Shown here: in pieces, positions 36,278 through 45,704 of the stretch | Position numbering within the stretch: the first letter of the stretch is position 1 | How the letters are laid out: every line of letters starts with the position of its first letter | Assembly: GCA_964605665.1 (NCBI GenBank) | Contig: CAZSDP010000021.1 | Coordinates: 12,187 to 76,186 of the forward strand | DNA: 64,000 nt | From: CAZSDP01 sp964605665 | GTDB lineage: Bacteria > Planctomycetota > UBA8108 > UBA1146 | Direction of reading: 5' to 3' | Position numbers and translations under genes: made by a program | The notes under the pieces: generated by a model | What the model saw: the letters and a program-made list of their open reading frames with translations, nothing else | What the model was told of the DNA's origin: nothing | Database searches by the model: none

Positions 36278-37145
36278 TCCTCAGCTTCCACAACCAGAAG
36301 ATGCGGATCTTCCAGACGGCTCAGATTCTGGAGAGAATCTGGCAAGTCAATCTTGTCAGCTGTATCTCGCTGTCTTTGATGATCAGCTTCGACGAATCCC
36401 GATCGAGGATGGCACGTTAATCATCGGCCGGTCTCGAAATTCCCACCTGAGGATTCATGACCATCTTCTGAGTCGAAAACACTGCACCTTGACGAGAACT
36501 GGAGAGCACGTTTTGCTCTCAGACCTAAATTCTTCGAATGGGTCCTATGTCAATGGTGAACGGGTTTCAACTGCGCAGCTCACTGTCGACGACATCGTTG
36601 AGTTCGGGAAGACCGTCATGGTGATTTTTGACGGTGAAGGTTGGAGTCGTGGAGACGGCATGCTCAACCTCCGCAATCCAGTCAAGGCTCAAGAATTGGT
36701 GCAGAGACTGCGAGAGGGAGGAGTTGGGATCGAAGTACAGGGCTCACCTCCAGCACCCCCAGATCCGGGAATTCGGTCTCAGAAGGGGCTCACCGTCGAC
36801 GAGCGGAATTTCTTGGCGTGGCTGGAGCAGGGAGAGCGCAATATTCTGCCCGATCTGGTTGGAGAGTATCTCAACCACAAGTTGATTTCATTGCTTGTAC
36901 GAAAGTCTCCACGGGTCAGAAGCGCCTTTACGAGTGTACTGGAATCGATGATGAGGCCAGAGTTCTTCAAGCAGGTCGATGATGTCTCTGAACTGCGAAA
37001 GGTCGTTCGGACCCTCGTCGAGGAGGAGCTCGCAGATCTTCCAAGAGAGTTGCTTGAGGCCGAGGCCTTGGAGGATCGAGGGCTGCTCGAGCCAGATCCT
37101 GAGCCCTTGTCTGATGAAGAAGGTGGGAGCGATGCGAGTGTATGA
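36267..37145 (+). CDS. FHA-domain protein
   Basis: 292 residues. After an acidic N-terminus, a forkhead-associated domain (about 30-115) has the phosphothreonine-binding pattern LIIGRSRNSHLRI, LLSRKHCTL and DLNSSNGSYVNGERV. The rest (about 130-292) is helical and acidic with no known domain. FHA domains bind phosphothreonine, so a link to the Ser/Thr kinases of this organism is plausible. It overlaps the upstream thioesterase and the downstream VWA gene. Confidence 0.88.
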   Translation: MATDPQLPQPEDADLPDGSDSGENLASQSCQLYLAVFDDQLRRIPIEDGTLIIGRSRNSHLRIHDHLLSRKHCTLTRTGEHVLLSDLNSSNGSYVNGERVSTAQLTVDDIVEFGKTVMVIFDGEGWSRGDGMLNLRNPVKAQELVQRLREGGVGIEVQGSPPAPPDPGIRSQKGLTVDERNFLAWLEQGERNILPDLVGEYLNHKLISLLVRKSPRVRSAFTSVLESMMRPEFFKQVDDVSELRKVVRTLVEEELADLPRELLEAEALEDRGLLEPDPEPLSDEEGGSDASV

Positions 37146-38406
37146 CCGAGGTGGAAAGGTGAGGAGGTGCACCCCTCATCGATTCCTCTTGTTGGTGCTC
37201 CTCATCGTTGTGGGGGGGGCGGATTCCTCCTGTGGACTCTGCATCGATGGCTGGGAAACCGTTCGTGATCAGTTTCGTAGAGCGATCGCCGAAAATGATT
37301 CAAATGCCGCACTCGACGCTCTCGAGAACTTCTCAATTTACGACCGCGAAGAAGTCGCGAAGGTTCTCATCGATTACGGAATCAACCACGTCGATCTGGA
37401 AATCTATCGAGAGTCTGAACAACTCCTAAAGAATCTAAAAGATACCGAGGCGCAGGCGGCAGTCATCGAAGCTGCTGAAGACCATCGTTCCTGGCAGATT
37501 CGAGCCGATTGCACCCGCGTCATCGCGCACTATCAAACAGATCAGTCATTTCAAACCCTTGTCGACTTGCTGAAAGACAAGAATTGGGTGGTGCGTGTCG
37601 AGGCGATTCGCGGTTTGGGTCAAACTCGAGAACTTCGGGTGGTACCAATTCTGATTGCGCGATTGCCGGAGGAAAAAGGGCGTATCCTCGAAGACCTCGC
37701 TGAGACGCTCCAAGGTCTCACCCTCAAGAAGATTCCAGCGGACCATCGCCGTTGGCAAGTTTGGTGGGATACAGAAGGTGTAGAGTTGAAGCGGCTGCCC
37801 GATCCGGAAGAGGGAAACCAAGGCGAGCGAAAGAGCCTTGGCACCGCGGTCAAACAGGGGCTGTATGGGACGATTGTAAGCGAACGAGTTGCATTTCTAT
37901 TGGATACCTCAGGAAGCATGACTGCGGGGACCGATCTCGAAGGGACGAGATTCGAGATTGCGACGAGGGAGTTGATCCGTGTTTTGGAGTCGCAAATCGG
38001 CCCGAAATCATACTTCAATGTGATCTCTTTCGCGGACAAGGTTCAGCAGTACCGCCCCAAGCTGGTAAAGGGAAAAGGCGGAAGTATTCGTAAGGGGATC
38101 GACTTTGTGAAACTCCTGAGGGCGGGAGGAGAAACCAATGTCTACGATGCGTTGGAACTCGCATTCGAGGACCCGAAGGTCGACACGATCTACCTTCTCT
38201 CCGACGGAAGCCCAACGGTCGGTCGAGAGACGATTCCGACGCTGATCCTCCGGCAGGTTCAAGAGTGGAACCGCTATCGTGGCGTGAAGATTCACTGCAT
38301 CGGGTTCTTCCCGGGGGATGCCAGGAATCAGGATAAAGCAGCATGCCGGACCTTTCTGGTCGATCTCGCCGGGGAAAATCGAGGCCGCTACACCGAAATT
38401 GACTGA
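37132..38406 (+). CDS. Secreted HEAT-repeat and von Willebrand factor A-domain protein
   Basis: 424 residues from the ATG at 37132, overlapping the FHA gene stop. A signal peptide (TPHRFLLLVLLIVVGGADSS) leads to a helical HEAT-like region (about 45-215; VRVEAIRGLGQTRELRVVPIL is typical) and a C-terminal VWA domain (about 250-424). All MIDAS parts are present: FLLDTSGSMT, GGETNVYDAL and LLSDGSPT. VWA domains bind metal-coordinated protein ligands. This combination is common among planctomycete exported proteins, but its partner is unknown. Confidence 0.88.
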   Translation: MRVYDRGGKVRRCTPHRFLLLVLLIVVGGADSSCGLCIDGWETVRDQFRRAIAENDSNAALDALENFSIYDREEVAKVLIDYGINHVDLEIYRESEQLLKNLKDTEAQAAVIEAAEDHRSWQIRADCTRVIAHYQTDQSFQTLVDLLKDKNWVVRVEAIRGLGQTRELRVVPILIARLPEEKGRILEDLAETLQGLTLKKIPADHRRWQVWWDTEGVELKRLPDPEEGNQGERKSLGTAVKQGLYGTIVSERVAFLLDTSGSMTAGTDLEGTRFEIATRELIRVLESQIGPKSYFNVISFADKVQQYRPKLVKGKGGSIRKGIDFVKLLRAGGETNVYDALELAFEDPKVDTIYLLSDGSPTVGRETIPTLILRQVQEWNRYRGVKIHCIGFFPGDARNQDKAACRTFLVDLAGENRGRYTEID

Positions 38407-38590
38407 TCTCGTTTCTCTTTCTAATTTCTGAGCGCCATGGCGCCCCCAAGCCTTGACCAGCGCTCCAGAAACCGTTGGGATAGTGACGCTGCGTTCGAAG
38501 TCTTGAGCTGAACAGTATGTTCAGTGCGGCCGGACGTCGCGGGGTCTGTGTGTATTCAACGTCTTATTGACTTGATCGAAGTGGGTATCG

Positions 38591-40036
38591 ATGTCTGAGC
38601 GTGAAACTCCGTTTGAACCGAAGGCCTCCTTGCGAGACCTTTTGAGCGAAGAAGAATTTCGTGAAATTCTCGCTCCCTTACCTGGCGACGGGGAAGATTC
38701 GGGGGGGGAGGACTCAGACCAAGTCGTCCTGTTATTGAGCGAGTTTCCGGAGGACGCTGAAGAACTGAGCGCGTTCTTGCTCTCAGTCGGCTGCCGAGTT
38801 CATCCAGTGGTCGATCGCTATCTTGCGTTGGACGCGATGCGCACTTATCAATTCACCTGCTTTGTCATGTCTGTATCGAATGTTGGCAGTGACCTCAGTG
38901 GATATCTCGAGCGAGTTCGCGACGTCGGTTCAGTTCGACGGCTGGGGTTCATCGCCGATCGCGGTGCGTTAGTTCCCAGTTGGCTTGAAGAGGAAGGGGT
39001 TCTCATTCGACGTCCTCTCGAGTCAGCCGATCTGGAGCGCATTTACTCACGCCTTGTCGATGAGCGAGACTCCACTCCGCCTTCGCTGACAGGACCATTG
39101 TCGAGTCAGAGTGAATTTCCACCGCCATCTTGGGATAGCGCAGAAGATCGTTCGGTCGATCCTGATGAGGAAGAAACGCCCTCACCGGTGGACTTGACCG
39201 AGGGACGTCGATTTGGCCGAAGCCCGCGCAAGATGGGTCGTCGAAAAGGAGAACCGAATTGGCTTGCCGCGGTGCGCGCTTTGTTGGAAGCGCAGCGCAG
39301 TGGTGAATCGCTGATCCTCGCGTTGCGCCGGTGGGCGGAGTCTGATCCCGCTTGTTTCGGCTGGGGAGAGGTACGAGATGACGGGGGAGAGTTGTTCGTC
39401 CGAGCTGGGGGGAGTCAGCGGGCGGAATTGGTCGCTGCGCTCGCAGTCGAGGTGACCCAACAGACTGACGCTCCGACTCATCCGGAGACAAGAGGAGAGT
39501 TTTCTTGCCTTCCATCCTTAGAGAGCTGGACCGCTTTCTGGTGGAGAGACCCAGATTTGGGTCGAAGGGGGTGGGAGCAGATGGGGAGCATTCTCTCATT
39601 GATCGAAGATCTTCGAAGGGATCCCCCTGGAGTAGAGCCGATTTCAGGCGCGTCCCGAGACCGGCTGCTGCGGCTGATCGATGGTCGGATGCATGCATGT
39701 CGGCGACATGGCGGAAACTTATCGGTGATCGCGCTCCATTGTGCTGACAAGCAGCAAGTGATGTTCTATCTCGAGACGATCGGTCCTCAACTGCGTGGGG
39801 AGGACTATCTGGAAATCGTCGATGGCTCGATCTGGATTCTGCTCGATCGTACCGAAGCGACCGCGCCAGACTCCCTTAGCGCAAGACTTCTAGAGGTCGC
39901 CGATTCTTCTGAGCTCCGAGGATTTGGAGTCTCCTGGGCTCCTGGCGGCGATTCCGCGGAAGAGCTCGTCGAGAGGCTTCAGTTGCGACTCGACGAGCCC
40001 TCCACAGCTAGCGGCTTGATTTGGCTCAGTCGTTAG
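38591..40036 (+). CDS. Protein with degenerate receiver-like and GGDEF-like domains
   Basis: 481 residues. Residues about 45-155 look like a receiver (QVVLLLSEFPEDAEELSAFL, then DRYLALDAMRTYQFTCFVMS), but the phosphoacceptor Asp position reads as FVMSVSN. After a disordered acidic linker and a GAF-like middle part, residues about 355-480 (RLLRLIDGRMHACRRHGGNL and YLETIGPQLRGEDYLEIVDG) resemble the layout of a GGDEF domain with no GG(D/E)EF signature. Neither enzymatic nor phosphotransfer activity is expected. The assignment rests on pattern only. The stop codon overlaps that of the convergent transporter gene (shared TTAG at 40033-40036). Confidence 0.55.
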   Translation: MSERETPFEPKASLRDLLSEEEFREILAPLPGDGEDSGGEDSDQVVLLLSEFPEDAEELSAFLLSVGCRVHPVVDRYLALDAMRTYQFTCFVMSVSNVGSDLSGYLERVRDVGSVRRLGFIADRGALVPSWLEEEGVLIRRPLESADLERIYSRLVDERDSTPPSLTGPLSSQSEFPPPSWDSAEDRSVDPDEEETPSPVDLTEGRRFGRSPRKMGRRKGEPNWLAAVRALLEAQRSGESLILALRRWAESDPACFGWGEVRDDGGELFVRAGGSQRAELVAALAVEVTQQTDAPTHPETRGEFSCLPSLESWTAFWWRDPDLGRRGWEQMGSILSLIEDLRRDPPGVEPISGASRDRLLRLIDGRMHACRRHGGNLSVIALHCADKQQVMFYLETIGPQLRGEDYLEIVDGSIWILLDRTEATAPDSLSARLLEVADSSELRGFGVSWAPGGDSAEELVERLQLRLDEPSTASGLIWLSR

Positions 40037-41805
40037 AAAAGTTCATCGATGTGCAAGATGCCCACTTTGTCTGCGACAACTGCGAGAACGAGTAGCGGAG
40101 CGATGAATCGAATCAGGATGAGCCAGCCAGAGACGAGTATGGGGCTGAGTCCGACAAGTTCAGCGTTTCTGATCTTCGCTGGCATAAACCATCCAGCGTA
40201 GACTGCGATGAAGAGTCCTCCGATCGGGAGCATCCAGTTGCTTGCTAAGTAGTCCATCGTATCGAAGAAATTCTTACCGAACCCAGGTTCCCAGCTGGCC
40301 AGCGCGAATCCCTCGCTCATAGCAAAAGCAGACAAAGTTCCAAAGAGGAACACAAGTCCACCCACGACCCAAGCGGAGCGTTGTCTCGACCAATTTAATC
40401 CGTCGATGCAGTAGGAACAGAGAACCTCTAGGAGGGAGATGGAGGAGGTTAGTGCAGCAAAAACGAGGAGGCCGAAGAAAAGGATTGAGAGGAGTAATCC
40501 GCCGGTGCCGATTTCCGCGAATGCGAGGGGCATGCTCACGAAGACCAGCCCAGGACCTCCGTGCGGTTCCATCCCGTAGCTGAAGATGATGGGAAAGATC
40601 ATCAAGCATGCCAGAAGTGCTATTCCAGTATCAAAGAGGGCGATCCAGCAACTTGTCGCGGCGAGTCCTTTCTTCTCCCGCTGATAGGACCCGTAGGTGA
40701 TCATCGCGCCCATTCCGAGGGAAAGGGTGAAGAAAGCATGTCCGAGTGCCTCGAGCACTCCGCTCGGCTTGAGCCTCGATAGATCGGGCTGGAACACGAA
40801 ATTCACCGCTTGCCCAAACCCGGGTTGGAACATGCCATAGATGACCATGAAGATAATCAGGCAGATCAGCGTTGGCATGAGGAAGCGGCATGCCCGCTCA
40901 ATCCCCTTTGATACTCCACCCGCTACGATGAGGATGGTCACCAGTATGAAAAGTAAGGCCCAAAAACTAGAGGCCCAACCATCCGTGGCCAACCCTCCGA
41001 AACGTTTTCCCACCTCTTCGCTGATTTGGTTTCTGCGTGCGAGCGCTTCCGCTTGATCCCGAACCTCGAGATCTGTCAGGAGGGCTATCTCGGCTTTCGC
41101 TTGGGTGCTCGCTTCAGAGGCGATCGCGTCCAGCTTTGGAAGGAGCAACTCGACTTCTTCGACGATCGCCTTCAGTTTTGGTTTTTCGAGGAGACGTTCG
41201 CGAGCTAATGCGGGATCGGGCGAGGCGTCTACAGCGGCGCGGAAGCGCTCATATTCAGAAAAGTAAGAAGCCGCAGCTTGATTCTTGACCGGAGCTTCGG
41301 CCTGGTGTCGGAGAACTTCGGCCCGTCGTTTGACCAAATCGCTGCGCATCTGATCCATCGTAGTTTTTGCTCTGTACTCATATCCATCTACTTTTGCAGA
41401 GCTAAAGATCTCATCGGTGAAATTGGCCACAGACTTCAAGGTGTAGTCCATCGACCAGCCGGCGACGACGATGTAGTACGAGAGAATGATAAATCCGCAG
41501 ATCACTCCCAGCCAACCCACGGCTGCCCACGGTGTTTTCTTTCCTTGCAACTTTTCGAATGCGGTAATCGGCTGCCTTTGAGCAGCACGGCCGATCATGA
41601 TTTCAGCCATCATGATCGGAAGGCCGACGAGTGCGATACACACCAAATAGATCAGGACGAACCAACCACCACCATTTTCGCCGGTGATGTATGGGAACTT
41701 CCAGATATTGCCTAGGCCGACTGCGGATCCTGCTGCTGCCAAGATGAATCCGAATCGAGTATTCCACTGAGCCCGCTCTTTGGCGGGTTGATTGATCTCA
41801 CTCAT
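40033..41805 (-). CDS. Neurotransmitter:sodium symporter (NSS/SNF) family transporter
   Basis: 590 residues from the ATG at 41805, eight bases after GGAGGGG; an open frame 28 codons longer lacks such a site. Helix 1 has the sodium/substrate signature GFILAAAGSAVGLGNIWKFP and helix 2 follows with FVLIYLVCIALVGLPIMMAE; later helices include FFTLSLGMGAMITYGSY (helix 6 region). Residues about 126-277, between helices 3 and 4, form a soluble, charged, coiled-coil-like insertion, far longer than in LeuT-type bacterial members. Such transporters import amino acids or amines with Na+; the substrate is unknown. Confidence 0.92.
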   Translation of the reverse strand: MSEINQPAKERAQWNTRFGFILAAAGSAVGLGNIWKFPYITGENGGGWFVLIYLVCIALVGLPIMMAEIMIGRAAQRQPITAFEKLQGKKTPWAAVGWLGVICGFIILSYYIVVAGWSMDYTLKSVANFTDEIFSSAKVDGYEYRAKTTMDQMRSDLVKRRAEVLRHQAEAPVKNQAAASYFSEYERFRAAVDASPDPALARERLLEKPKLKAIVEEVELLLPKLDAIASEASTQAKAEIALLTDLEVRDQAEALARRNQISEEVGKRFGGLATDGWASSFWALLFILVTILIVAGGVSKGIERACRFLMPTLICLIIFMVIYGMFQPGFGQAVNFVFQPDLSRLKPSGVLEALGHAFFTLSLGMGAMITYGSYQREKKGLAATSCWIALFDTGIALLACLMIFPIIFSYGMEPHGGPGLVFVSMPLAFAEIGTGGLLLSILFFGLLVFAALTSSISLLEVLCSYCIDGLNWSRQRSAWVVGGLVFLFGTLSAFAMSEGFALASWEPGFGKNFFDTMDYLASNWMLPIGGLFIAVYAGWFMPAKIRNAELVGLSPILVSGWLILIRFIAPLLVLAVVADKVGILHIDELF

Positions 41806-41869
41806 TGTTGGGTCCCCTCCCCAAGCGTGGCCGGTCATCGGCCTTACACCGGTCCCGCAATGGTAATCG

Positions 41870-41906
41870 AACTCACAACTCTTGCTCAAGACTAAGGTTG
41901 TGAGTT
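41870..41906. promoter_or_regulatory. Perfect 10-bp inverted repeat upstream of the NSS transporter gene
   Basis: AACTCACAAC at 41870-41879 and GTTGTGAGTT at 41897-41906, with a 17-base spacer. It is centred about 83 bases upstream of the transporter ATG, between it and the divergent lipoprotein gene. It could be an operator or a hairpin in the transporter's leader; no T-run follows it. Confidence 0.6.
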
Positions 41907-42012
41907 GAGGGGGAGGGCGGGTTTAGAGGTTGCATCGTAGACTTTAGAGGACCGAACCCGAGGTGTCGGTTCTCCAGCATGTTCGGCAGAAATGATCCCT
42001 AGAGGTGAACTG

Positions 42013-43326
42013 ATGATGCGACTCTCTGATCAACCTATCTTGGGTTGGCTCTGGCTCTCCGTGATTTTTGCGGTGGTTGCTGGTTGCGCCAGCCACGGAA
42101 GTCACGGGAAACCGTCGGCCGATCAAGATCGGCAGGTGAAAGACCTTCAGCAAACAGTCTCTCACTTGCGAAAGGCTCTTGAGGAAACGCGTCGCCAGTG
42201 CGACGACCTCGAGCAACTCTATCATTCGACGACTCTCGAGCTTCTCACTGCTCAGCGTGACTCGAGAGATTTTGAGTCGCAGCTGAGGATCTTCCATAGA
42301 CGTTGTGAGGCTTTGGATGGAGAGCTTGCGAGTCTGAGAGAATTGAATCAGACCCACTCGGAGGACAGAGCTGAAACTGAAAGTCGACTCAATCAACTGG
42401 AGCTCGAGAACGTCGCTTTGAGTCTCTCGGCAACTGAGCGAGAGACCGTCATCGCTCAACTGCGCCAAACGGAAGCGGATCTTCGGACGACTCTCGAGTC
42501 GCGGGACGAAGAGACGCGATCGTCAACCGCAGGTTGGGAGCAGGAACGAAGCACCTTAGTGCAGGCTCTCGAGGCGCGAGATCGTCAGCTGAAGTCTCTC
42601 AATCAAGCGAAGGACGCGCAATTCGCACTTCTCTCAGGTGGTGCCGCTGGTTTGACAGATGGTTTCACTGAGGAGGATGTTGCGACGAGAACACTGAAAC
42701 AACGAGGCGACCACCACCTTGAAGCTACCGCAAAGACCATGCTCGCGGAAACAGGGGCGTTCAAGTCGAATCGAGCGTCAACCGAATCGACCTCCTCGAG
42801 AAGTTGGTGGTTCAGGGCAAAAGGTGCGGTTGTTGTGGCCCTGAGTTCTCTCGCAGTCTTGCTCGAGCATCCAGGTGAGAACTGGCCAGTTTTCTTCCGT
42901 CCAGTACCGCTGCTGATTCTCCTCACTACTTTTGGAGTTCCCGTACTCATTCTCATCTCACTGCGTCGTCGGGTGAGAGCACGGGGCGAGGTTCCGGACT
43001 CGATTCTCGATCGTGGGGTACTGGCGGCTACAGCAGTTCGAGGCGTTGATCCCGGCTCCGTTGTTTCCCTGCCCAGCCGATTACCCTTGGCCGCAACAGA
43101 ATCGAATTTTCTTCCTGGCTCTCTACCACCCCAGCCGGCTGAGAATGACCGCGGAATTTCTCCAGATAGTGCCGAGGATATCGCGGCGACGCTCGATGCG
43201 GTTCTCGGTGGAGATCCGATCAGCCCTCAGAAAGAGCCTAAAACGGTCTCTTCTGAACAGAATGGTGGGGGCGAGGAATCCCTTTTGGGGGACCTCCAAG
43301 AAATCGTTCAAAAGGGACTCGGGTAG
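42013..43326 (+). CDS. Coiled-coil lipoprotein with an internal membrane helix
   Basis: 437 residues from the first of two adjacent ATGs, after AGAGGTGA. The signal ends in a lipobox (VVAGC-A). Residues about 30-210 form a long coiled coil, rich in Glu/Gln/Arg/Leu heptads (for example QTVSHLRKALEETRRQCDDL). A second hydrophobic stretch follows around 300-325 (PVPLLILLTTFGVPVLILIS), then an Arg-rich stop and a disordered acidic tail. The lipid anchor and the internal helix together imply an unusual topology. The function is unknown. Confidence 0.75.
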   Translation: MMRLSDQPILGWLWLSVIFAVVAGCASHGSHGKPSADQDRQVKDLQQTVSHLRKALEETRRQCDDLEQLYHSTTLELLTAQRDSRDFESQLRIFHRRCEALDGELASLRELNQTHSEDRAETESRLNQLELENVALSLSATERETVIAQLRQTEADLRTTLESRDEETRSSTAGWEQERSTLVQALEARDRQLKSLNQAKDAQFALLSGGAAGLTDGFTEEDVATRTLKQRGDHHLEATAKTMLAETGAFKSNRASTESTSSRSWWFRAKGAVVVALSSLAVLLEHPGENWPVFFRPVPLLILLTTFGVPVLILISLRRRVRARGEVPDSILDRGVLAATAVRGVDPGSVVSLPSRLPLAATESNFLPGSLPPQPAENDRGISPDSAEDIAATLDAVLGGDPISPQKEPKTVSSEQNGGGEESLLGDLQEIVQKGLG

Positions 43327-43328
43327 CC

Positions 43329-43398
43329 GCGACTGCGGGAAGCAGTCGCTCTTCAGGGCCAGCCGTGGGGGCAGAGTTCCCACGACTGGCCCTTCTTT
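43329..43398 (+). terminator. Tandem terminator hairpins after the lipoprotein gene
   Basis: Hairpin 1: GCGACTGC (43329-43336) with GCAGTCGC (43342-43349), loop GGGAA. Hairpin 2: GGGCCAGCCGTGGG (43356-43369) with CCCACGACTGGCCC (43379-43392), one mismatch, followed by TTCTTT. The second has the form of a Rho-independent terminator and starts 29 bases after the stop. Confidence 0.8.
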
Positions 43399-43549
43399 AC
43401 ATCGTAGAGCTTGCGTCTTTGCTTGTTCCCATGGTAGAGACGCGGCATGACTCGAATGCCGATTCACTGCTCGGGTCGCAGGCTAAAGGTGTCGATCACA
43501 GAGAAATTGGACTCGCTGCCGTCTTTGGAGCGGATTCAAGTGGGGTGGG

Positions 43550-45694
43550 ATGAGACTCGCAGGTTCTGGATTGTTAGAGACGGGAGCGGCGACACGTCTT
43601 GAACTACAAGACCTGTTGGCGCGCGTTTCAGAATTTGCTCAGTCGAAGCCTGGGCGTCATACCGCCCGGTCACTCCTACCGACCTCAGATCGATCGGTGA
43701 TTGAGGCTCGCCTTGACGAAGTTCAAGAGCTTCTGGCTTGGCGAGAGACCGGACCCTCTTTGCGCTTGGCCGACTTACAAGATCTGAATGCTCTTCTCGA
43801 AACGAATTCTGATCGAGCCGATCGTATACTCGACTCTGAAGAGCTCGCGGCGGTTTCCTTTTCTCTCCAGCGAGGAAACGCTCTCGGACAACTATTGCGC
43901 GACTTAGGCAGTAGTCCTCGCCTAAATATTCGAGGAGAGAAACTGCAGGACCTCCCCGGATTGCGGAAGCAATTGGAGTCATCGGTCGATCACAAAGGCA
44001 ACATTCTTGACGAAGCGAGTCCTCATCTCAGACAGGTTCGACAGCGAGTCGTGCGTCTCGAAGAAGAACTGAGACGCTGGATGGAGAAGAAACGAGATCA
44101 GAAAGAGATCAAGAAAGCACTCCAAGGGTTAGTGATCTCGATGCGTAATGGACGATGGGTGTATGCCGTTCGTGCGGAGTATCGTCGCAACGTACCGGGA
44201 GTGGTTCATGATCGGTCCGCCACAGGATCGACCCTTTTCATTGAACCGCAGGAGATCGTCGAGCGAGGTGATGAACTTTCTGATCTCAGGGCGGAAGAAC
44301 GTCGCGAAGTGACTCGCATTCTCACTGAGCTCACGCGTGAAGTGAGACGGCTTACGCCGGCCATCCTCGAACGGCATGAAGCGCTGGTTGGACTCGACGT
44401 TGGTTGGTCGATTGCAAGCTTCGCAGTGACCTATGGCGGTTGCGTCCCAACCTTAACGAACGGGAGAGAGATCGAACTGAAGCGAGCGCGGCACCCACTC
44501 TTGCTGGCTCGTGAGGGGAGCTCGAAAACTGAAGGCTCTTCCTTTGATCTTCAATTGGCGCAAAGGAGAGTGACCCCCCTTGATCTCAGTCTGGCAAAGG
44601 GAACTTTTCAGCTGGTAGTGACCGGCCCGAATACTGGTGGCAAGACGGTCGTTCTCAAGACGGTCGGCCTGGCGGCATTGATGACGTATTGCGGCATCCC
44701 ATTTCCGGCGGAAGAGGCAACGATGCCGGTATTTGATGCAGTCTTTGCCGACATTGGAGATGAGCAATCGATCGAGCAGAATTTATCGACCTTTTCCTCT
44801 CATGTTACGGTCATTGCAAAGATGCTAGAGAAGGTCTCCTCTCGAAGCCTGGTTTTGATCGATGAACTCGGCGCTGGCACCGATCCACTCGAGGGGGCAG
44901 CTCTTGGAGAGGCGATTCTCGAGGAGTTGTATCGGAGGGGCGCATTTACTGTCGTGACCACTCACTTGGGTCGATTGAAGGAGTTTGCATACCGACATAA
45001 GAAGTGTGAAAACGCCTCGATGGAGTTTGATCCGACGCGGTTGACCCCGACCTATCGTTTGCGCACCGGTCTTGCTGGGAAATCAAACGCGCTCATCATC
45101 GCAGAGCGCCTCGGAATTCCGGAGCAGATTGTTGAGCGCGCCCTTGAGATTCAGGATGGGGAAGATCGAGTCGATACCGCGTTGATCGAAGGGATCGAGC
45201 GAACTCGGAACGATCTCGACAGGCGTACCCGTGAAATGGAAAAGCTCACCAAGCGAGCAAAGAGACATGAGCGCACTGCGGCGGCGGAGAAGCGTGAGGC
45301 GAAGGGGCTCAGGAAAGCCATAGAGCACGAAGCAGAAAGGGCGGAGGAGGAACGAGTCCTCTCTGCCTTGGAGAAAGTTCAGAAGGGTCTGCTTGAACTC
45401 GGGGAGCCTCCAAAGGGAAAGCGAGAGGCTTTGGACCGGTTGCAAGAAGCTCTCCGGCTCGCCCGTTCGGGAACCGCCTTGGCGCAAAGGCGGTTGGCTC
45501 GGGCAAATCAGTTAAAGAAGGGGGATCAGATCTTTGTTCCCCGATTACAAGGCGTGTTTGAGGTCAGGAAGATCAACAAGGCGAAGGAGTTGTTGGTCGT
45601 CGATTGTCGAGGTGTTCCAACTGAAGTCGGATTCCTCGACATCTCCTGGGTGATGCCTCCGCCAGGTTACGAATTGGAGTGGTACGAGGGCTAG
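43550..45694 (+). CDS. mutS2: MutS2-type ATPase lacking the Smr nuclease domain
   Basis: 714 residues. The N-terminal core/lever region has RNGRWVYAVRAEYRRNVPGV and HDRSATGSTLFIEP, specific to MutS2. The ABC-type ATPase follows: Walker A TGPNTGGKTVVLKTVGL, EQNLSTFSSH, Walker B LVLIDELGAGTDPLEGAAL and the VTTHLG switch. A coiled coil (about 510-630) and a KOW-like beta region (KKGDQIFVPRLQGVFEVRK) follow. The protein ends at WVMPPPGYELEWYEG, where longer family members (about 780 residues) continue into an Smr domain with its HGxGxG motif; none is present. MutS2 acts in recombination control and ribosome rescue; loss of Smr argues against nuclease activity here. Confidence 0.92.
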   Translation: MRLAGSGLLETGAATRLELQDLLARVSEFAQSKPGRHTARSLLPTSDRSVIEARLDEVQELLAWRETGPSLRLADLQDLNALLETNSDRADRILDSEELAAVSFSLQRGNALGQLLRDLGSSPRLNIRGEKLQDLPGLRKQLESSVDHKGNILDEASPHLRQVRQRVVRLEEELRRWMEKKRDQKEIKKALQGLVISMRNGRWVYAVRAEYRRNVPGVVHDRSATGSTLFIEPQEIVERGDELSDLRAEERREVTRILTELTREVRRLTPAILERHEALVGLDVGWSIASFAVTYGGCVPTLTNGREIELKRARHPLLLAREGSSKTEGSSFDLQLAQRRVTPLDLSLAKGTFQLVVTGPNTGGKTVVLKTVGLAALMTYCGIPFPAEEATMPVFDAVFADIGDEQSIEQNLSTFSSHVTVIAKMLEKVSSRSLVLIDELGAGTDPLEGAALGEAILEELYRRGAFTVVTTHLGRLKEFAYRHKKCENASMEFDPTRLTPTYRLRTGLAGKSNALIIAERLGIPEQIVERALEIQDGEDRVDTALIEGIERTRNDLDRRTREMEKLTKRAKRHERTAAAEKREAKGLRKAIEHEAERAEEERVLSALEKVQKGLLELGEPPKGKREALDRLQEALRLARSGTALAQRRLARANQLKKGDQIFVPRLQGVFEVRKINKAKELLVVDCRGVPTEVGFLDISWVMPPPGYELEWYEG

Positions 45695-45704
45695 CTAAGT
45701 TCTT

